This document shows positions 10,935 through 20,489 of a stretch of 64,000 nt of DNA, one piece after another. The DNA is from Hypericum androsaemum (lineage: Eukaryota > Streptophyta > Magnoliopsida > Malpighiales > Hypericaceae). Position 1 is the first letter of the stretch, and the number at the start of each line of letters is the position of its first letter. The stretch covers positions 8,014,308-8,078,307 of the forward strand of contig OZ023184.1 of NCBI GenBank assembly GCA_963995505.1. The letters run 5' to 3'. The notes under the pieces are model-generated. The model was given only the letters and a program-made list of their open reading frames with translations, did not search any database and had not been told where the DNA came from. A program made the translations under genes and the position numbers.

Positions 10935-12456
10935 TGATGTACGCAAAATTGTTCACAATTAAACGCACAAGCAAATAGTATAGTGGTAAGTAAGATTCTT
11001 AGAACTGAGGGTTGAACACGAAATCAAGGCAAATAATTATGTGAAGCAGAAAAATTAAAGTTTTATAACATTGTGAAAGGTTGCAAGTAAATAAACGAGA
11101 TCGAAAACGCAAATAAAAGACGAGTTGTAAATCAATGGAGATAAACGAGCACGATACCCTTATGGACTACCCATCTATGTTGAGACTATGGTTTTTATGA
11201 AGTTCTAACTAGTACCCGGAGTGTTCTAACGCATCCCCCTAACGCTTCCGCTCATTAGGACGACAAAACTAAGCTAGAGTAGTTCATGATTACTAATCAA
11301 CGCTTCCGCTCATTAATTAGACCAAGAACTAAACTAAACTCAATTATGAAATTAACTCTTAGCGGGTTATCCTTTAGTATCAAGATTCCTCATTAATACC
11401 TTAAGACATGTCAATTGACTCTTCCGTTGATTCTAATGCCTTCCGGTCCATTATTATCAACTAAACATCATAATCTAAGTGATCAAGTTAGATTAAGCAT
11501 TAAGATCATCAATTAACAACTACTACTAAAGATAATCAAACCATAGCTAACATAGACGAGTAATCACATAATTAAGGCATCGCACTCACAAGAGAACTAC
11601 TCGCTAAGCATGTTAACAAAGCACAATAGATTAATTAAGAATATGATAGCAATTAACATAAAGGTAGAGATAGAGAAAGCTTAGTCGTGATGATCAAGCT
11701 TTGCCAATCCTTTCCCCGTGCTAACTGAAATCGCGACTTTATTAAGCTCCAAAGGCTGTGTCAAAGTTGCAGTAAAAACGTCCTCCAAAAACCGTTCGTG
11801 AAACCTAAGAAACTAAGGACTATATATAGCCAAAAGTCTAACTAAAAATTAGGAAAACCTAAAGGAGCTTAAGCTAAATTGGAAGTCTTGCTGGCCAAGT
11901 AATAATATAAATAATATAACTTAAGTTTTAGAGCCGAAACAGGAGGCTAAAAGTCGAATATAACTAAAATAAATCGAGTCTCCGTGAAAGAAGAAAATCC
12001 GAAAAAACCGTCGAAGGCCTGGCGCCCGCCAACCGGACCTTCTGTAAGCTACTTGGCGCCCGCCAACATATTTGGCGCCCGCCAACTTCGTTGATCAGCT
12101 TCGTCGCATCTTCGTATTTTGCAGTTTTGACCCTCTTCCACTTTGAATTTGGCTTCGACTGTAAAGACAAAATGTAGGTATCTCTTCAAGCTTTCCAACG
12201 GTATCTCATTTGGTACAATCGGACACTCGAGCAGAAAGTTATGACTCTTGCAATGTGGTCTCTCGAAATTACCCCGCGAACGACCTTCATTGAGCTCCAA
12301 TTTCCTACAAAATATGACAATGGGTAGAAATCTATTCCCGAACATAAATATACTAAAACAATCATAAGACTTGACATGACATAATAAATATAACTCAAAA
12401 CATGACTAAACATACACAAAACATATGATAAAATATGAGTGTTTACACACTCATCA
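10935..12456 (-). repeat. 5' LTR of the gypsy element
   Basis: The right copy is the promoter LTR in element orientation. It carries the TATATATA region at about 11821-11830 and the same three GC palindromes at 12020-12031, 12053-12066 and 12072-12085. It is 1522 bp against 1524 for the other LTR. Confidence 0.92.
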
Positions 12457-12734
12457 GTGCTTAATTGCGTTGTGCTTGTTTGTGCTTGTGTTGTCTATTG
12501 AGTTGTGTGGGTCCACGAAAAAGTGGGTTATTTCCCAACAATTATTTCATACTTGCAGTCCTTGAACTAGAAATACACTTGTACTTGGTTAGCTCAAGTG
12601 GTTTGGATGTTACAGATTTAATGGAGAATGTAGATTCTTTAGTTAATTATTCTATAAAAAAATTCTTTAGTTAGTTTCCAGATAAGATTTTTCATCTCTC
12701 TTTATTCCCGACAAGAGCAAATGGTTAGAACATA

Positions 12735-13490
12735 GTACAACTTTTCAAAAAAAAAAACAACATAGTACAACAATACAACAAAAATCTCCAATGCATAATC
12801 TATCGAACGATTCGTCCTCAATTTTCTCTGCTTCTTTTCAGGAAAGGGCCCACTATCGATCTTATTTTCCTTAGTTTGTCGCCTTGCATCTACTTGCTCT
12901 GGAAGTTGTTGCCCGTGTTCTTTTCCAAACCGTACTAAAAAAGTATTTAGATCAACTGAGTGAGTTGTTCTACCTTAACTAAAATTTTGGATTCGAATTA
13001 TTGAGAATATAGTAGTGTTAAATACTTATTAGAAGAGTTTTACCACTTTTCAAAGATCTTACCCAACTCGAACTTGGATTAGTCGACCCAATGAGCCGGA
13101 TACCAAGTGATTATAAACTAAAAAAAAACATAGTACAACTTTTCAATATAAAAAAAAGAACATAGTACGACAACTCAACAAAAATATCCAACGCATAATC
13201 TATCGAACGATTTTTTTTTCAAAAAAATTTATGTAAATTGGCCTAAATTCTTAGGATCTTGACAGTATTAGGATTTGATCCCTCCCAATTCAAACTTAAG
13301 AACGGACCTATATCCATCCAGCCACACTTGCGTTGGTAATCTATCGAACGATTCATCCTCAGTTTTCTTTGCTTCTTTTCAGGAAAGGGCCCCACCATCT
13401 CTCTTATTTTCCTTAGTTTGTCGCCTTGCATCTCCTTGCTCTGGAAGTTGTTGCCCGTATTCTTTTCCAAACCGTACTAAAAAAGTAGTT
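12735..13490. repeat. Diverged direct repeat upstream of the DnaJ gene
   Basis: A segment of about 210 bp (12735-12950, with CATAGTACAACTTTTCA, ATCTATCGAACGATTCGTCC, GTTTGTCGCCTTGCATC) recurs at 13123-13212 plus 13354-13490. The second copy is split by a SINE. Its role is unknown; it lies in the promoter-proximal region of the DnaJ gene. Confidence 0.85.
13213..13337 (-). mobile_element. tRNA-derived SINE
   Basis: A 125-bp insertion with a 16-bp target duplication AATCTATCGAACGATT (13197-13212 and 13338-13353). On the minus strand it starts with a tRNA-like head, with box A-like GTGGCTGGATGG and box B-like GGATCAAATCC, and ends in an A-rich tail (the T-run at 13213). These are the marks of a plant SINE moved by LINE machinery. 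Confidence 0.85.
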
Positions 13491-13803
13491 GGAAATTCCA
13501 GTTCCACGTCAAATTTAACGTAAAGGGCCACTTTATTCTCAAAGCACCAGGTCTGTAGTATATAGTCCGTGGCTGACTGGATTTGAATCGAGAAGTTTGA
13601 ATTTTTTTACCAAATCACTCGATTATCGATTAATTTAAATTTGAGTTATGTTAAATAACAAAAGATATTAAATACCAAAATTTTGAAGTAAATTAAAACA
13701 ATTATTTAGTTAACAGCTTACTAACGAAGTGACGATAAAGTTGGTAGGAAAGGGGCCCAACACTGAATCATTGGAGACTCCCGGTTCCTTCTCTTGCAAG
13801 TCG

Positions 13804-13834
<31 letters not shown>
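13804..13834. repeat. (TC)n(TA)n microsatellite in DnaJ promoter or leader
   Basis: A run of TC followed by TATATATATA about 70-100 bp upstream of the DnaJ ATG at 13903. The TA run may serve as the TATA region; the weaker tandem copy has CTCTTTATATCACC at the equivalent place. Confidence 0.7.
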
Positions 13835-13902
13835 TACCGCCCTTTTTTCTCAAAGACCATAAGGAGCCCTCTTGAATCTTGTATACTCCGTTGATCAGGA
13901 AC

Positions 13903-16900
13903 ATGGCCAACATTCGAAAGGGAAAAAATGTGGACGGAATATTCTCGGATTTTTTTGGGTTCTCGAGCCCGTTCAACGATATGGGAAGGGCTGAGAGGGC
14001 CGGTGCGTCGGGGTTCCCACGCGGGGTGTTTGGGGATGATATATTTTCGTCGTTTAGGGCTGCTTCTGGCGGCGGAGAGGGATCAAATGTGGTCAGGAAG
14101 GCGGCAGCCATCGAGAGGACGCTGCCTTGCAGCTTGGAGGACTTGTTCAAGGGTACCACGAAGAAGATTAAGATCTCTAGGGAAGTGATCGATTCGCGGG
14201 GGTGAGTTTTCACATTTTGGACAAGTATTTTCGCAAGTAAGCTCTTTTTGTGTGTGTCGGGAGGTGAAGTTGCTTGTGTGATGTTACCTTTTTGATAGAC
14301 TAGACGGTGTTGATTGGCCTACGAGGCGGGCAGTCTGATGGGATATAGTTTTGACTGCTTTCGATACTCCTGACTGTGGCCCTAGGGTTGTGATCTAGTC
14401 TCAGATCTTAGTGAACCTAGCCTTTTGTTGTTTGATTTGCATTCCCATTGAGCTTGTTTAGAAATTGCTTGGTGAGGCTGACCGGATTTAGTTTATGGAT
14501 TTCCTTAAAGTTGAAAGCTTTCCGTAAATGCGAGGGAGAAGTTGTTGATAGGGGTTGCAATGGGTAAGGTGGAGTACCGTATTGGTATGACCTTATTCAT
14601 ACCCTAATTTTTTTAGTTGAACTCATATTTTACCTTTCATCTTATAAATTTTTTATTATTAGATTCATACCATATCCTCCTAGAAATTTAGGGTCTGCAG
14701 GGTCCAACCCTTTAATGTTCTGCATTTTAATAATTTTTATATAAAATTTAAATAAATTCAAGACATTTACTACGTTACACATCAACATTCAATATAAAAT
14801 TGATGAAACATCAAATTTTGTAATTTAATTTCAATAGTACAAGGTTTTTCTTTTCGAGTTTGAAGTACATAAAAATTTTACAAAAAATAATATAAAATGT
14901 CGGATTCTAGTGATCCATCATTCACGACATCTTCTAATAAATATGTTAAAGTTAACTATAAAGTATATTATATATATTATCAATACGGTCTAATTAGGAT
15001 CTAACTAGGGTTTAATTAGGGTAGAGTCTAAAATAAGGTAAAAATGTAAGGGTAGGGTCCGATCCACATGGCCTAACTATGGATTCATACCCTATCCTAG
15101 ACCCTACTTCTAAACATGGACTCACACCCATACCCTACCCTAGATCTAGTTAAAGTCAATATACCCTAGACCCGTCGGGTAAGGGTAGGGTAGGGTAGGG
15201 TCCGACTCTCAGGGTATGAGTATTTCTGCCATCCCTAAGTTGTTAATTTTCTTTGTATCAGTAAAATTAGTGTGCAAAAGGAAAAGCTTTCCTGTTTTTG
15301 CCAATAGTGTTAGGAATTCGTCCATAAGAGAATAATAGCGTGCAAAGAACACAGACGCAAGAGATTACGTAGTTTGACCTAGCTCGACCTAATGTCTACG
15401 TCCACGGGAAGAAAAAAGAATTTGTATTGATAAGTAGCCACAAAGCCATATATAACCTAGGGTAACGTGTCAAACCCTTGTACATCAAGAAACCTATCTA
15501 AGTCGTCCTAGGAGTCTAAAACAAGAGTTCGAACAAAACAGGAAACGACTATCAGCACCACATAACAGTTGCTGGGTCCTCAGCACCCAGGAAATCTATA
15601 ACCCCCACTATCTCCTCGCCAACTTTTCTACGTTGCTTTCTTTCTCGACACAATCCCAACAATCTCTATCTTGGCAAAAAATCATTCTTTGCGAAGAACT
15701 ATGAAGCTCCACTCGAACTTCAACAAACTCTACCTTGATAAAACACCACCCCCATGAAGAACCATGAGATCATGCGAAACCAAACCTACTTTACCGACTC
15801 CACCTCGAACCATAGATACACTCCATCAATAAGACCATCTCAACTTTCTCACCGCATTTGTTCAATCACTTAGAGACAGCTCCTAAACTCGAGCAATTCC
15901 AGAGCTTGCTTGGCCTATTCCCTCCAAACTTCATTGAATCCCAACCTATAAGTTCACCTACCGAAGCAACCTTGTGACCAATAGATGCGACCTTGCTCTG
16001 CAACCTCGAACTGTTTCTTTGTTGGATCTTTTTACCTCTAACCAATGATATGAACCATAGAATATAATGGACAACCTTTTGTTCTACCGAGTAGAACCCT
16101 CGACATGTCACGAACTCCATTGTTCGGCCTTGAGCGAGATACATGATTCGCCCATGGTGTCTCCAACGGCTTCGCATTTCTAATGCCAAACCTATCCAAA
16201 ACTTTTGACGTCGATGTTCCTTTAGACAACCATAACAAGGCCTTACTAACAATGCTTATCCGAGACAACCATGACTTCTTACCAACTATGCCTCTGCGAA
16301 ACAACCATACTTGCTATCCATGTCTCCGTGAATCCCAACTACACTCAAATTATTCATGTCAAGCTTTTGCTCCATCACACAAGAGCTTCTCCCCTCTCCA
16401 TCGAAACACAAAGATCTGACTCCACCTACTAACCTATACGAATCCTTTGCATTTTTTTCACCTTTCAGCACTACCACAGCATCCTTCTCTACCTCAATTA
16501 GCTCACCTACAACTTTATAGTTGTACCAACTATAATCTAAGGCTCTTAATGAGATCAAATTACCCTTCAACTTTGGAACACGCCTAACCTCACACAATTT
16601 TCTCTCAACACCATCCCACATCTTGATCCGGATATCACCTATACCAACGATTCTATAAGTAGAACCATCACCGATAGTCACCATACCTGAATCAACAAAC
16701 TTGTAAGTGTCGAACCATCCTCTCTTGGGCATCATGTGAAAGGAACAAGCGCTATCCAAAATCCAAGAATCAGAGTGCTTTGGAACTGACAAAACAGAAA
16801 GACAGTCATCATCTGACCCGTCCGAATAAGAGGCCATATTCATAGAACCTGATCCTTTTCTCTCGTGGTCCCGAGTGCATCCTAGACAATCCTTCTTCAC

Positions 16901-19296
16901 GTGCCCTTTTTCTCCACACTCGAAGTAATTTTCCTTGAACCTCCTTGACCTCGACCTGGATCCTCTTCCATCTTTTCCTTCACTACGATCACCATGGCTA
17001 CCCCTCACAACCAGCCCTTCCATTCATTCATCGCTAGTTTTCTTCCTTTGATGAAATTCTAGCAGAGCACTTGTGATATTCTGCAATACCAGAGATTCAT
17101 TCTCCAAAGTTAGAGTTGTAATCAAATTCTCTTAGGAACTTGGTAAGGAATTCAGGAGCAACAATACCTTGTCTTACTCCTCAAACTTCACATTGACTCT
17201 TCTCTAATCACTCAACAGTTGATTGAAAATATTGATGTTTTAGCTCAAATTCTAGCTCTCCATCATCTTAAGCCCATACAACTTTTGCTTAAAATAAAAC
17301 TTGTTCGACAAAGACTTAGACATATACCTTGCCTCCAATTTCTTCCACACCTCAGCTGGTGACTTCGCATTCGTGACGTGATACATCACATCATCCGCCA
17401 AGCACAAACGAATCGTTGCCATCGCCTTAGCCTCCATCTTCGTCCACTCTCAGTCTTCCATCTTCTCGGGATTCTTCTCTGAGATCGCGCTCGCATGTCT
17501 TGTTGCACCAGAAGATCCTTGAAATGCCTTTGCCATAACTCAAAATTCGATAAGCCATCGAACTTCACACAAGAAAACTTTGCGTCTTGATCCACCCACA
17601 ATAGAACAATAGCGCACAAAGAACACGGGCACAAGAGATTACGTGGTTCGACTTAATGCCTACGTCCACGGAAAAGAAAGGAGAATTTTTATTGATTAGT
17701 AGCCACAAAGCCATACATAACCTAGGGTAACATGTCCTTATATAGAGACAAACCCTTGTACATCAAGAAACCTATCTACGTCGTCCTAGGAGTCTAAAAC
17801 AAGAGTTCGAGCAAAACAGGAAATGGATGTCAGCACTACCTAGCGGTCGCTAGGGGGCCTAGCCGCTAGGTCCTCAGCACCCGGAAATCTATAACCCCCC
17901 TCCCCCCCAAGCGTCCTCTAGGGGGTAGCGTCCGCTATCTTCTCGCCAACTTTACCACTTGGCTTTCTTTCTCGGCACAATCCCAACAAATAGGATCCTT
18001 GCGCATCACTTATTGTTTCTAGATATGGGCATACAGTTTTATGTCCTCCTTAAAGGAAATAAGCTTCAAGCGCCAAGGGTTTGCTACTCATCAGGATGCT
18101 AGCATAATATGATGATTCCTTTTCCTTCATGCCTTAACACGGATGGCATTGTTAAAAACTGATTGCTATTCCCTCGGCCGTGACTCTGAAAAGATGACCC
18201 CTGAATGTTTTCCTAAAACTACTTTAGGTTTATCGCGTACCATGTCATCAGTCATTAGCTTCGCTGCTAAATTTTCAGAATCATCTCCTTGCTTGGTTTT
18301 TGCAAGTTGCAGAGTTTTTAGTTGGGTTATGCAGGTCTGGCAAGATATGATTTGTCTTAATTGCAGATATCTGTTGTTCATATTAAGACAAGGTTGTGCA
18401 TTTCATGGCAGAAAATAAAGAGAACGCTGCCGAACAAATTGCAATGTCTGAGATGTCGTCCAATTATTAAAACCTTGAAAACTTTACTTGGTCGATGCTT
18501 TGATTTTTGAGCACCCTCTTTTCCCTAGAAGAGTAAGATGCTTATGTCTGTTTCAGTGTTTTGTTCTATGGGCTGGCCTCTCTGTCCGATCTGTTGATAA
18601 GAGTCTAAGCTATTGAATTGCATCTCAAATCTTCTTCACTCCCCTATTCGATTGATCTCGATCGATAGACTTGCTCAAGACCCGAACCATAGAGTACTTA
18701 TTACTGGTTAGATAAGTTTTTAAATCTCGCATTCTCAATACTCCTTACTTTAATTGTAAACTAGAACGGGTTTCTGTTTGACTGAGCTCATTACTACTCT
18801 TCTTTCTGGGAAGTATTATTCTATCTGGACAGCCTTACATAAGATTATTTGTTTAATTTCCGTTATTAATATGTGAACCATGAGTTTTTCCTGGGTTTGT
18901 TCGCTTTTCTGCAGGAGATCTAGCACTGTGGAAGAAATACTCACAATTGAGATTAAGCCTGGCTGGAAAAAAGGAACAAAAATAACTTTTCCGGAGAGGG
19001 GAAATGAGCAACGAGGTGTTATACCATCGGACCTAGTCTTTATCATTGATGAGAAGCCACACAGAGTGTTTAAAAGGGAAGGCAATGATCTTGTAGCCAC
19101 CTTGAACGTCACCCAGGTGGAGGCTCGGACAGGTTACAGAGCACGGATCACTACGCTCGATGGTCGAGTGCTTAACATCGCCATAGACTCCGTCATTAGT
19201 CCTGGTTGCGAAAAGGTTGCCAAAGGGGAAGGTATGCCTATCCAAAGGGAGGTTTCCAAGAAAGGGGACTTGAGGATCAACTTCAATGTCATGTAA
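13903..19296 (+). CDS. DnaJ (type II Hsp40, SIS1-like) C-terminal-domain protein without J domain
   Basis: Exons 13903-14201 and 18915-19296 give 226 residues, joined in frame (donor GG|GTGAGT, acceptor TGCAG|GAG). The ATG was chosen because only a TTG lies upstream in frame. The start matches the G/F-rich linker of plant SIS1-type co-chaperones (IFSDFFGFSSPF, FPRGVFGDDIFSSFR), then the substrate-binding beta-domains (ERTLPCSLEDLFKGTTKK, IKPGWKKGTKITFPE, DLVFIIDEKPH, TTLDGR, GEGMPI). Full proteins are about 330-350 residues; this one lacks the roughly 70-residue J domain with its HPD motif and ends early at INFNVM, just before the dimerisation tail. Such a protein could bind clients but not stimulate Hsp70. 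The 4.7-kb intron is full of elements. It may be a recent pseudogene. Family assignment is firm, function is not. Confidence 0.8.
14549..15237. mobile_element. hAT-like MITE in the DnaJ intron
   Basis: The ends TAGGGGTTGCAATGGG and (reverse complement of the right end) TAGGGATGGCAG form short imperfect inverted repeats typical of plant hAT MITEs. An 8-bp target duplication AGTTGTTG/AGTTGTTA has one mismatch. The interior repeats ACCCTA-like words and codes for nothing. Related sequence lies at 61.0-62.3 kb. Confidence 0.72.
15866..16304 (-). pseudogene. copia reverse transcriptase C-terminal remnant
   Basis: The minus-strand frame carries SKVLDRFGIRNAKPLETP, the segment that follows the palm domain in copia RT, then a decayed form of the Y-x-x-x-V-G-S-L-M-Y region. 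Frame breaks fall soon after. It is fused directly to the protease part by a large deletion. Confidence 0.6.
16286..17023 (-). pseudogene. copia zinc knuckle and protease
   Basis: Residues around 34-50 read YFECGEKGHVKKDC, a CCHC knuckle whose first cysteine is replaced (Y-F-E-C). The aspartic protease active site follows at about residue 90 as SWILDSACSFHM, the D-S-A form common in copia elements, then VPKLKGNLISL, the strand before the GAG-pre-integrase region. In an intact element these parts bind RNA and process the polyprotein. It ends where integrase should begin. Confidence 0.75.
17252..17634 (-). pseudogene. copia Gag N-terminal half
   Basis: Two overlapping minus-strand frames encode the copia gag domain: KFDGLSNFELWQRHFKDLLVQQ (split by stops and a frame shift), then AMATIRLCLADDVMYHV, SPAEVWKKLEARYMSKSLSNK and FKQKLYGLKM. 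The start methionine and leader are lost, since LTR sequence abuts the first codons. Confidence 0.75.
17839..17937. repeat. GC palindromes in the right LTR of the intronic copia element
   Basis: CCTAGCG-GT-CGCTAGG (17839-17854), CCTAGC-C-GCTAGG (17858-17870) and TAGCG-TC-CGCTA (17926-17937). The left LTR of the same element lacks them at the matching place (about 15560-15620), so they were gained or lost after insertion or by recombination. Confidence 0.82.
17994..18914. other. Remaining DnaJ intron sequence
   Basis: No bounded element or coding segment recognised. The acceptor TTTTCTGCAG ends at 18914. Confidence 0.6.
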
Positions 19297-19861
19297 CATG
19301 CTTACCGCGGAGGAGTAATCAATCGTCAGGCGGGCGATACCCTCTTCCTGGTTTCTGTAACCTCGCGTTCTTTGCAGTTCGTATATTGCTGCAAAGAATC
19401 TGCCTCTGTAAATTCTGCACCTTGTGTGATTGCTGCTGCTTTCGATCTTTGTTTATCTACTGCTTGAACTATAATGTATCAAGATGGTGCTGAAATAATG
19501 TCGAACTGTGGTTGGGACTTGGCAACAACTCTTCTATACCTGGTCCATGGTTGACTCTTTGTTTCATAAGTAGGAATACGTTATTATTAGAAAAACTTAA
19601 AAGCTATGTCACCATATGTTAAGTAAACGATCCATCTATGGTTGACTTAGATTTGTATGTGAAGTAAACGGTGGAAGTTGGCAGGAAAGAGCCCAACTCT
19701 CAACTATTGGTACCTATCTTCTCTCCCAAGCCATCTCTCTTTATATCACCACTCTTCTTCCACACAACCACAAAGAAACCTACCAAAGCGATCGAATAAC
19801 TCGTTAGCATTTTACAAGCCTAGAGGATGACGTACGTCGTTATACTCTTTAGGGATCGATC

Positions 19862-20489
19862 ATGGCCAACGTGGAGAGACGAAGTTCTTTGGATGTATGG
19901 GACTGAGGAAGGTTTCGGCAACAACAGAGACGAGGCTTGGAGAACTTGTACAAGGGGACCACCAAGAGGATGAAGATTTCTTGGACGGTTTTGGTTTCCA
20001 CTACTGGATATGTAGATGGGTATCTATCATTTTTTCATTCGTAAGATTCTAACTTCGGTAATTTTCTTGTTTGATACACAATGCTAATATCTCGTATAGG
20101 ATACGTGGTACAGTGGAAGAGATACTTCCGATCGTGATCAAGCCTGGCTGGAAGAAAGGCACGAGGATCACTGTCCCATGGAAAGGGACGAACCTGATCT
20201 TCGTCATTGATGAGAAACCACACGAGGTGTTCGAATCGTCACCGTCCCTCTGGTGGATGCTCTGACGGGTTACATATCACAGATCACTACGCTCGATGGT
20301 CGGGTGCTTCACATCGCCATAGACTCCGTCATGAGTCCGGGCCGCGAAGAGGTGGTCAAGGGGGAAGGAATGCCTCTTCCAGGGGACATTTCCAAGAAAG
20401 GGGACTTGACAATCAAGTTCCCTGCCATGCTTAGTGCAGAGGAGAAATCTGCAATCAAGAAAGCTATACCGTCTTCCCAATTTCCTTAA
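19862..20489 (+). pseudogene. Broken tandem copy of the DnaJ C-terminal-domain gene
   Basis: The copy begins ATGGCCAAC like its neighbour but meets a stop after 14 codons (VWD*). Recognisable pieces are LENLYKGTTKRMKIS near 19950, an intron of about 80 bp, GTVEEILPIVIKPGWKKGT, LIFVIDEKPHEVF, and, after a frameshift, SQITTLDGRVLHIAIDS and GEGMPLP. Unlike the first copy it still has the C-terminal LSAEEKSAIKKAIPSSQFP. About 120 bp upstream of the ATG also match the first gene's promoter (GGAAAG.GCCCAAC, CTCTC), so promoter and gene were duplicated together. Confidence 0.85.

Larger units (their letters stand above)
5075..12456 (-). mobile_element. Ty3/gypsy element (Athila/Tat-like), gag and protease only
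   Basis: A complete 7.4-kb LTR element on the minus strand with target duplication GTGCT (5070-5074 and 12457-12461). LTRs are 1524 and 1522 bp, start TGATGAGTG and end TACATCA in element orientation, and differ by only a few percent by eye. The primer site (10921-10931, minus strand TGGCGCCGTCG) fits the tRNA-Asp type used by Athila and Tat elements. Gag and a pepsin-like protease are recognisable, but no reverse transcriptase, RNase H or integrase is present, so it needed a partner element. Confidence 0.9.
4393..12540. mobile_element. Solo LTR (copia-type) split by a gypsy element
   Basis: The LTR starts TGTTGGGTATGG at 4393 and ends TTTCCCAACA at 12540, with target duplication ATTAT at 4388-4392 and 12541-12545. 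The middle (5075-12461) is a later gypsy insertion plus its target copy, so the LTR itself is about 760 bp. A TATA-like CTATAAATA lies at about 4802. No internal domain flanks it, so LTR-LTR recombination probably removed the rest. The TG...CA ends and 5-bp duplication fit Ty1/copia, but no protein confirms that. Confidence 0.85.
15308..17988 (-). mobile_element. Internally deleted Ty1/copia element in the DnaJ intron
   Basis: LTRs at 15308-15661 and about 17604-17988 with target duplication AATAG (15303-15307 and 17989-17993). On the minus strand it keeps gag, a zinc knuckle and protease, then jumps to the end of reverse transcriptase, so integrase and most of RT are deleted. The outer part of the right LTR, the primer site and the gag start are also missing: LTR sequence runs straight into gag codons at about 17604. 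It lies antisense to the host gene. Confidence 0.88.

Noticed and set aside
16183..16419. Plus-strand frame in the DnaJ intron
   Set aside because: Antisense shadow of the copia protease and RT remnant.
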